Assembly (NCBI GenBank): GCA_934504345.1
Contig: CAKSVR010000046.1
Coordinates: 1-16,556 of the forward strand
Source: an uncultured Agathobaculum sp.
GTDB lineage: Bacteria > Bacillota > Clostridia > Oscillospirales > Butyricicoccaceae
Reading direction: 5' to 3'
DNA: 16,556 nucleotides
In this document: piece after piece, positions 13,364 through 16,556 of the stretch
Layout: each line of letters opens with the position of its first letter
Position numbering within the stretch: the first letter of the stretch is position 1
Notes under the pieces: generated by a model
Told to the model about the DNA's origin: nothing
Database searches by the model: none
The model's input: the letters and a program-made list of their open reading frames with translations, nothing else
Translations under genes and position numbers: made by a program

Positions 13364-14389
13364 TTAACCGCGCTCGCGGCTGCGATAGCTGTTATCCGGC
13401 GCGATAACAACACGGCGACCCGGCTCGGTGCCGGTCGAATAGGTGGTAACACCGTTGAAATCCTGCAGAGCGGCATGGATGATGCGGCGCTCATACGGGT
13501 TCATCGGCTCAAGCGTCATCGAGCGATGCGCCTTGACGACCTTCATTGCCATCTTGCGTGCCAGGCGCTCGAGGCTCTCGGCGCGCTTCTCGCGATAGTT
13601 CTCGGTATCGACAGACAGGCGAACGTGCTCCTCAAGGGCGTTGTTCAGCACCAGCGAGCCGAGGTACTGGATGGCATCCAGCGTATCGCCGCGGCGGCCG
13701 ATGATCGGGCCCATATCCGGGCCGAAGATCTCCAGACGGAGCTGATCGCACTCGGTCTGCGGCAGGGTCTTGACCTGACCCTCCACGCCCATCTTTGCCA
13801 GCAGGCCGACGATGAAATCGACAGCCAGCTTTTCCGCCTGCTGCATACCGGCCTCGGAAACCGGGATGAGCTCGCGCTCCTTGGGTACGGACGGGGTGAT
13901 CGGACGCTCCTCGCGCGGACGGCGCGGGCGGCGGTCGCGGCCATTGCGGTCGCTGCGGTCGCTGCGCTCGCGGCGCGGACGGTCGCTGCGCTCACGGCGC
14001 GGCGGGCGCTCGAACTCCAGCTTTTCCGGAACGAAGTCCGCCGGAGCGGCCTTTACCAGACGCGGCGTGGTGTCGTCCGTGGTGATGGACAGCTTCTGCG
14101 GCTTCTCAGCGGGCTTTTCCGCCTTGGGCGCGGGCTTTGCCTGCTTGGGCTCTGCCTTGGGAGCGGGCTTGCGCTCCTCGTGCTTTACCTCCGGCTTTGC
14201 CTCCGGAAGGTCGGGCGCTTCGTAGGTCACGCGGACACGCGCCGGCGTTGCACCGATGCCCAGAAAGCCCTTTTTGCCGATCTCAAGTACCTCTACCGAT
14301 ACGTCATCGCGCTCCAGACCGAGCTGCTTGAGTGCATTTGCAACGGCTGCATCGCGGTTCTCACCGGTAGCCTCTAAAAACTTCTGCAT
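13364..14389 (-). CDS. khpB: KhpB (Jag/EloR) RNA-binding protein with an enlarged disordered linker
   Basis: Global RNA-binding protein that in Streptococcus and Bacillus relatives works with KhpA and affects cell elongation and division. Domains: Jag-N (about 1-55), a long linker (about 56-175), a KH domain with GRRG at 231-234, and an R3H domain with RRIIH at 301-305. At 341 residues it is much longer than the roughly 200-residue Bacillus form, and the extra length is the linker. Its first half is K/A/P/E-rich (70-98). The second (126-163) is a dense Arg/Asp/Ser block with repeated RRERSDR units, encoded by locally repetitive DNA. The ATG at 14389 follows the yidC stop by 3 nt, with GGGGG 13 nt upstream inside yidC. 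The yidC-khpB pairing is the standard arrangement. Confidence 0.94.
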   Translation of the reverse strand: MQKFLEATGENRDAAVANALKQLGLERDDVSVEVLEIGKKGFLGIGATPARVRVTYEAPDLPEAKPEVKHEERKPAPKAEPKQAKPAPKAEKPAEKPQKLSITTDDTTPRLVKAAPADFVPEKLEFERPPRRERSDRPRRERSDRSDRNGRDRRPRRPREERPITPSVPKERELIPVSEAGMQQAEKLAVDFIVGLLAKMGVEGQVKTLPQTECDQLRLEIFGPDMGPIIGRRGDTLDAIQYLGSLVLNNALEEHVRLSVDTENYREKRAESLERLARKMAMKVVKAHRSMTLEPMNPYERRIIHAALQDFNGVTTYSTGTEPGRRVVIAPDNSYRSRERG

Positions 14390-14392
14390 GGT

Positions 14393-15406
14393 TTACTTGT
14401 CCCCCTTTTTGTTCTTTGCGTTCTGGGACTGCTGCTTCTGTGCAGCCTTGTTGGCCTCGCGCTTTGCCTGCTTCTCAGCGGCGATGCGGGCGGTTTCAGC
14501 GGCCTGCTTGGCCTCCTGCTTGCCGCGCAGGAACTTGGTCAGTACGATCTCCTGCACGCAGGTGAATACGTTGTTAAAGATCCAGTAAATGCCGATCGCG
14601 CCCGGAAGGATGAACGCGAAGTACAGCGACATCAGCGGCATCATCAGGTTGAGCATCTTCATCTGACCGGCAGCGGCGGCGTTGGTGTTGGCCGTGCCCT
14701 GCATCTTCTGCATGATGTGGCTGGACAGGAACGCAGTCAGACCGGACAGGATCGGGATGATCCAGATGATGCTCGGATGCGAGATGGACGGCGTATCAGC
14801 CAGATTGAGGCCGAAGAAGCTGAAGTCCAGCGGGAAGATGGTTTCGCCGCTCTGCAGGCAGTTCATTACGTCGGAAGAGAAATTACCGGCTGCATCAACG
14901 AATGCGTTCAGCTTCTCTGCGATCAGAATCTGAACCGTGTAGTTCGCGCCTGCGAGCTGATCCAGACCGATCAGCTGTGCGAGAGCGATAACGGTTTCGC
15001 GGCTCAGGCCGACGATGTACTGCAGCGGCTGCTGAACCGCGTAGTACAGGCCCATCATGATCGGCAGCGGGATGAGGTTGGGCAGACAGCCGCTCATCGG
15101 GCTGACGCCGTGCTTCTCATACAGCTTCTGCATCTCCTCGTTGAGCTTGACACGGTTGTTCGCGTACTTCTTCTGCAGCTGCTGGAGCTCGGCGTTCATC
15201 GCGCTCATGGCGAGCATACTCTTCTTGCTCTTGATGGTCAGCGGGATGCAGACCAGCTTTACCAGCAGCGCGAACAGGATAACGGCGATACCGTAGTTCT
15301 GCACGATGCTGTACAGCCACTGCAGCAGCAGGCCGAACGGTCTTACGATCAAAATGCCGAACAGCTTCGGATCTTTGACCAGATTGGAAAGTTGATCAAG
15401 GGTCAT
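14393..15406 (-). CDS. yidC: YidC/OxaA/SpoIIIJ-type membrane protein insertase
   Basis: Inserts and folds inner-membrane proteins, alone or with SecYEG. The 337-residue protein has the OxaA core: the first core helix (about 39-57, GIAVILFALLVKLVCIPL), a cytoplasmic hairpin (KSKKSMLAMSAMNAELQQLQKKY), the PMSGCLPNLIPLPI helix, and a late GAIGIYWIFNNVFTCVQ helix, then a long basic, alanine-rich tail (about 295-337). The groove arginine of Bacillus SpoIIIJ (R73) aligns with K50, a conservative change. No lipobox signal peptide is visible, unlike in many Bacillus copies. I start at 15406 because GGAGG lies 5 nt before it. The open frame reaches 15451, but the ATGs at 15451 and 15418 lack a ribosome site. 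Confidence 0.94.
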   Translation of the reverse strand: MTLDQLSNLVKDPKLFGILIVRPFGLLLQWLYSIVQNYGIAVILFALLVKLVCIPLTIKSKKSMLAMSAMNAELQQLQKKYANNRVKLNEEMQKLYEKHGVSPMSGCLPNLIPLPIMMGLYYAVQQPLQYIVGLSRETVIALAQLIGLDQLAGANYTVQILIAEKLNAFVDAAGNFSSDVMNCLQSGETIFPLDFSFFGLNLADTPSISHPSIIWIIPILSGLTAFLSSHIMQKMQGTANTNAAAAGQMKMLNLMMPLMSLYFAFILPGAIGIYWIFNNVFTCVQEIVLTKFLRGKQEAKQAAETARIAAEKQAKREANKAAQKQQSQNAKNKKGDK

Positions 15407-15543
15407 AAAAACCTCCATGTTAAATTGTGAAACGACACAGGGAAATCTCAAGCAAAAAACAAGGCTTGTCTTTCCCTCGAAAACAAAGCGGAGTGTCCTT
15501 GTATCGCGGACACTTTGTTCCGCTTCTTCTGAGCAGGAAAATT

Positions 15544-15604
15544 TTTTCGGTTTTTGAAAACCGAAAATTCACTTCCCTGTTTTCGGATTCCGGCGGCGCC
15601 GGAA
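15544..15604. repeat. Two perfect hairpins in the yidD-yidC spacer
   Basis: TTCCGGC-GGC-GCCGGAA (15588-15604) lies 8 bp after the yidD stop. TTTTCGGTTTT-TG-AAAACCGAAAA (15544-15567) is next. Neither has a clean U tract on the minus strand, so they look more like RNA 3'-end or processing structures than full terminators. The remaining 15407-15543 stretch has the yidC ribosome site and a bulged GTGTCC/GGACAC hairpin. Confidence 0.55.
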
Positions 15605-15612
15605 CCCGCTCC

Positions 15613-15825
15613 CTACGGCACAGGGTCGTAAGGGCCTCTCTTGGAAAAAGGATGACAGCGGCAGATGCGCTTTACCGCCAGCCAGCCGCCCTTGAGCGCG
15701 CCGTACTTCTCGATGGCCTCGATCGCGTATTGCGAGCAGGTCGGGATGTAGCGGCAGCAGGGCGGCTTGCAGGGCGAGATACACCGGCGATAACACCGGA
15801 TCATCGCCAGCAGCAGCCGCTTCAT
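15613..15825 (-). CDS. yidD: Membrane protein insertion efficiency factor YidD
   Basis: A small amphipathic, membrane-associated protein that helps YidC-dependent insertion. 70 residues, within the family norm. The signature CRYIPTCSQYA and the following EAIEKYGALKGGWLAVKRICRCHPF segment are present, with the typical cluster of cysteines. The start overlaps the rnpA stop (ATGA at 15825-15822), the usual coupling. It ends YDPVP, as many family members do. Confidence 0.95.
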   Translation of the reverse strand: MKRLLLAMIRCYRRCISPCKPPCCRYIPTCSQYAIEAIEKYGALKGGWLAVKRICRCHPFSKRGPYDPVP

Positions 15826-16166
15826 TGCTGAGCTGCCGCGTTCCTGTTGTCTTTCAGGGCGCGCAGCAGCGATTTTTCGATTTCCTGATAGGTTGCGCCC
15901 ACGGCCCGGGCCCGTGCGACCAGCACAAGGTCGATGCCGTCGGCAAATTTGTCCTCGTTAAGGCGGTAAGCCTCACGGAACAGACGTTTGATGCGGTTTC
16001 TCTGCACCGCACCGGCCAGCTTGGCGCTGACGGTGAGTCCCAGACGGTTATAGCCGAGCTTGTTCCTGCGGCAGTACAGCACAAGATGCCGTCCCGCCGT
16101 GGACACGCCGCGGTGATATAAACGCCGGAATTCATGGTTTTCCTTTAAGGATACTGTCTTTTTCAT
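15822..16166 (-). CDS. rnpA: Ribonuclease P protein component
   Basis: Protein subunit of RNase P, which with the RNA subunit removes tRNA 5' leaders. 114 residues. The RNR signature is QRNRIKRLFREAYR (55-68), preceded by the conserved LGLTVSAKLAGAV segment. It begins MKKTVSLKENHEFRRLY, the standard start. I chose the ATG at 16166, with GGGAG 9 nt upstream; the frame extends to 16226 through an AT-rich leader unlike RnpA. rpmH lies upstream but has its own terminator, so rnpA is likely served partly by a separate promoter that I could not identify with confidence. Confidence 0.96.
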   Translation of the reverse strand: MKKTVSLKENHEFRRLYHRGVSTAGRHLVLYCRRNKLGYNRLGLTVSAKLAGAVQRNRIKRLFREAYRLNEDKFADGIDLVLVARARAVGATYQEIEKSLLRALKDNRNAAAQQ

Positions 16167-16199
16167 CTTCTGATGCTCCCGTTTTTTCCCGATGCCCAC

Positions 16200-16280
16200 G
16201 AAAAAAACGTGTTTTTTTCTTTGCATCTGATGGTTTGCAAAGCTGATCCCGCTGTTCTGTCCGTTTCGGTCAGCGGGATC
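16200..16280. repeat. Inverted repeats in the rnpA leader
   Basis: GAAAAAAAC-GT-GTTTTTTTC (16200-16219) and GATCCCGCTG (16245-16254) pairing with CAGCGGGATC (16271-16280) around a 16-nt loop. Both lie between the rpmH terminator and rnpA. No U tract follows the second on the minus strand. Otherwise the 16167-16360 stretch shows nothing I can assign. Confidence 0.55.
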
Positions 16281-16360
16281 CGGACTGTTTTACCGATATT
16301 CTTTGTTATAAGAGCCGCAGCGCGCCAGCGATGGCCTGCGTGCCGCTGCCCCGATAAACG

Positions 16361-16391
16361 AAAAAAACGAGCCGCAATCATGCGGCTCGTT
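16361..16391 (-). terminator. Terminator of rpmH
   Basis: AACGAGCCGCA (16366-16376), loop ATCA, TGCGGCTCGTT (16381-16391). On the minus strand the stem runs into seven U (16367-16361). It separates, at least partly, rpmH from rnpA. Confidence 0.92.
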
Positions 16392-16457
16392 ACGAACTCT
16401 TTTGCGCCGCTGGCGCGAAAATTGTGAGAAGTCTGAATACTTCCCTATATCTGCACA

Positions 16458-16556
16458 TTAGGCAGACAGCTTAGCGCGGCCCTTAGCGCGACGGCGTGCA
16501 AGTACCTTGCGGCCGTTGGACGTGGACATACGCTTGCGGAAGCCGTGCTCCTTGGA
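16458..16556 (-). CDS. rpmH: Ribosomal protein bL34, C-terminal part (5' end beyond the window)
   Basis: The last 32 codons and a TAA stop are present. They read SKEHGFRKRMSTSNGRKVL and then a basic tail RRRAKGRAKLSA, unmistakably bL34 of the large ribosomal subunit. Full-length bL34 is about 44 residues, so some 12 codons lie outside to the right. In Bacillota rpmH is the gene next to the dnaA/oriC region, which fixes the position of this window on the chromosome. Confidence 0.96.
   Translation of the reverse strand, partial: SKEHGFRKRMSTSNGRKVLARRRAKGRAKLSA

Noticed and set aside
12119..14377. Plus-strand open frame of 752 codons opposite mnmE and khpB
   Set aside because: Antisense to two clear genes. 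Its length comes from codon bias of the minus-strand genes and the Arg/Asp repeat.

Overview
The window is the oriC-proximal left flank of a Firmicutes chromosome, probably of a moderately GC-rich gut clostridium (Oscillospirales/Ruminococcaceae-like; this placement is inferred from gene style and repeat-rich spacers, not from a search). The gene order rpmH-rnpA-yidD-yidC-khpB(jag)-mnmE-mnmG-rsmG-noc-parA-parB is the classic block that lies beside dnaA in Bacillota. All of it is read leftwards on the minus strand. dnaA would be expected just beyond the right edge, where rpmH is cut.

Right to left: the C-terminal part of rpmH with its own terminator (16361-16458); rnpA and yidD overlapping by 4 nt, then yidC and khpB (RNA processing, membrane insertion, RNA binding); mnmE; a gene-free island of about 0.9 kb full of hairpins and repeats (11091-11986) that also holds a cluster of DnaA-box-like sites upstream of mnmG; mnmG and rsmG overlapping by 4 nt (tRNA and 16S rRNA modification); noc behind a 20-bp perfect palindrome; a parS region with four perfect copies of TGTTTCACGTGAAACA; then parA-parB-(coiled-coil membrane protein)-serS-(FlK-type thioesterase) as one tight unit from a strong sigmaA-type promoter. 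The only clear plus-strand genes are a tRNA-Leu(UAG) with a consensus promoter and, 33 bp after its CCA end, an NYN-nuclease/LOTUS-domain gene. They converge on the thioesterase at a bidirectional terminator. At the left edge a divergent pepF (M3 oligopeptidase) runs to another bidirectional terminator.

Functionally the window joins chromosome segregation (ParA, ParB, parS), division-site protection (Noc), the MnmE/MnmG wobble-uridine pathway, RNase P protein, and YidC/YidD/KhpB. I see no phage, transposase, CRISPR or defence system. The least explained material is non-coding: the phased DnaA-box cluster, a 163-bp inverted-repeat element touching the mnmE stop codon, a chain of hairpins bracketed by near-identical 27-bp palindromic repeats, two hairpins with conserved ends but different stems, and the palindrome in front of noc. 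The tRNA-NYN pairing and the serS/thioesterase extension of the parAB operon are the most unusual gene arrangements.
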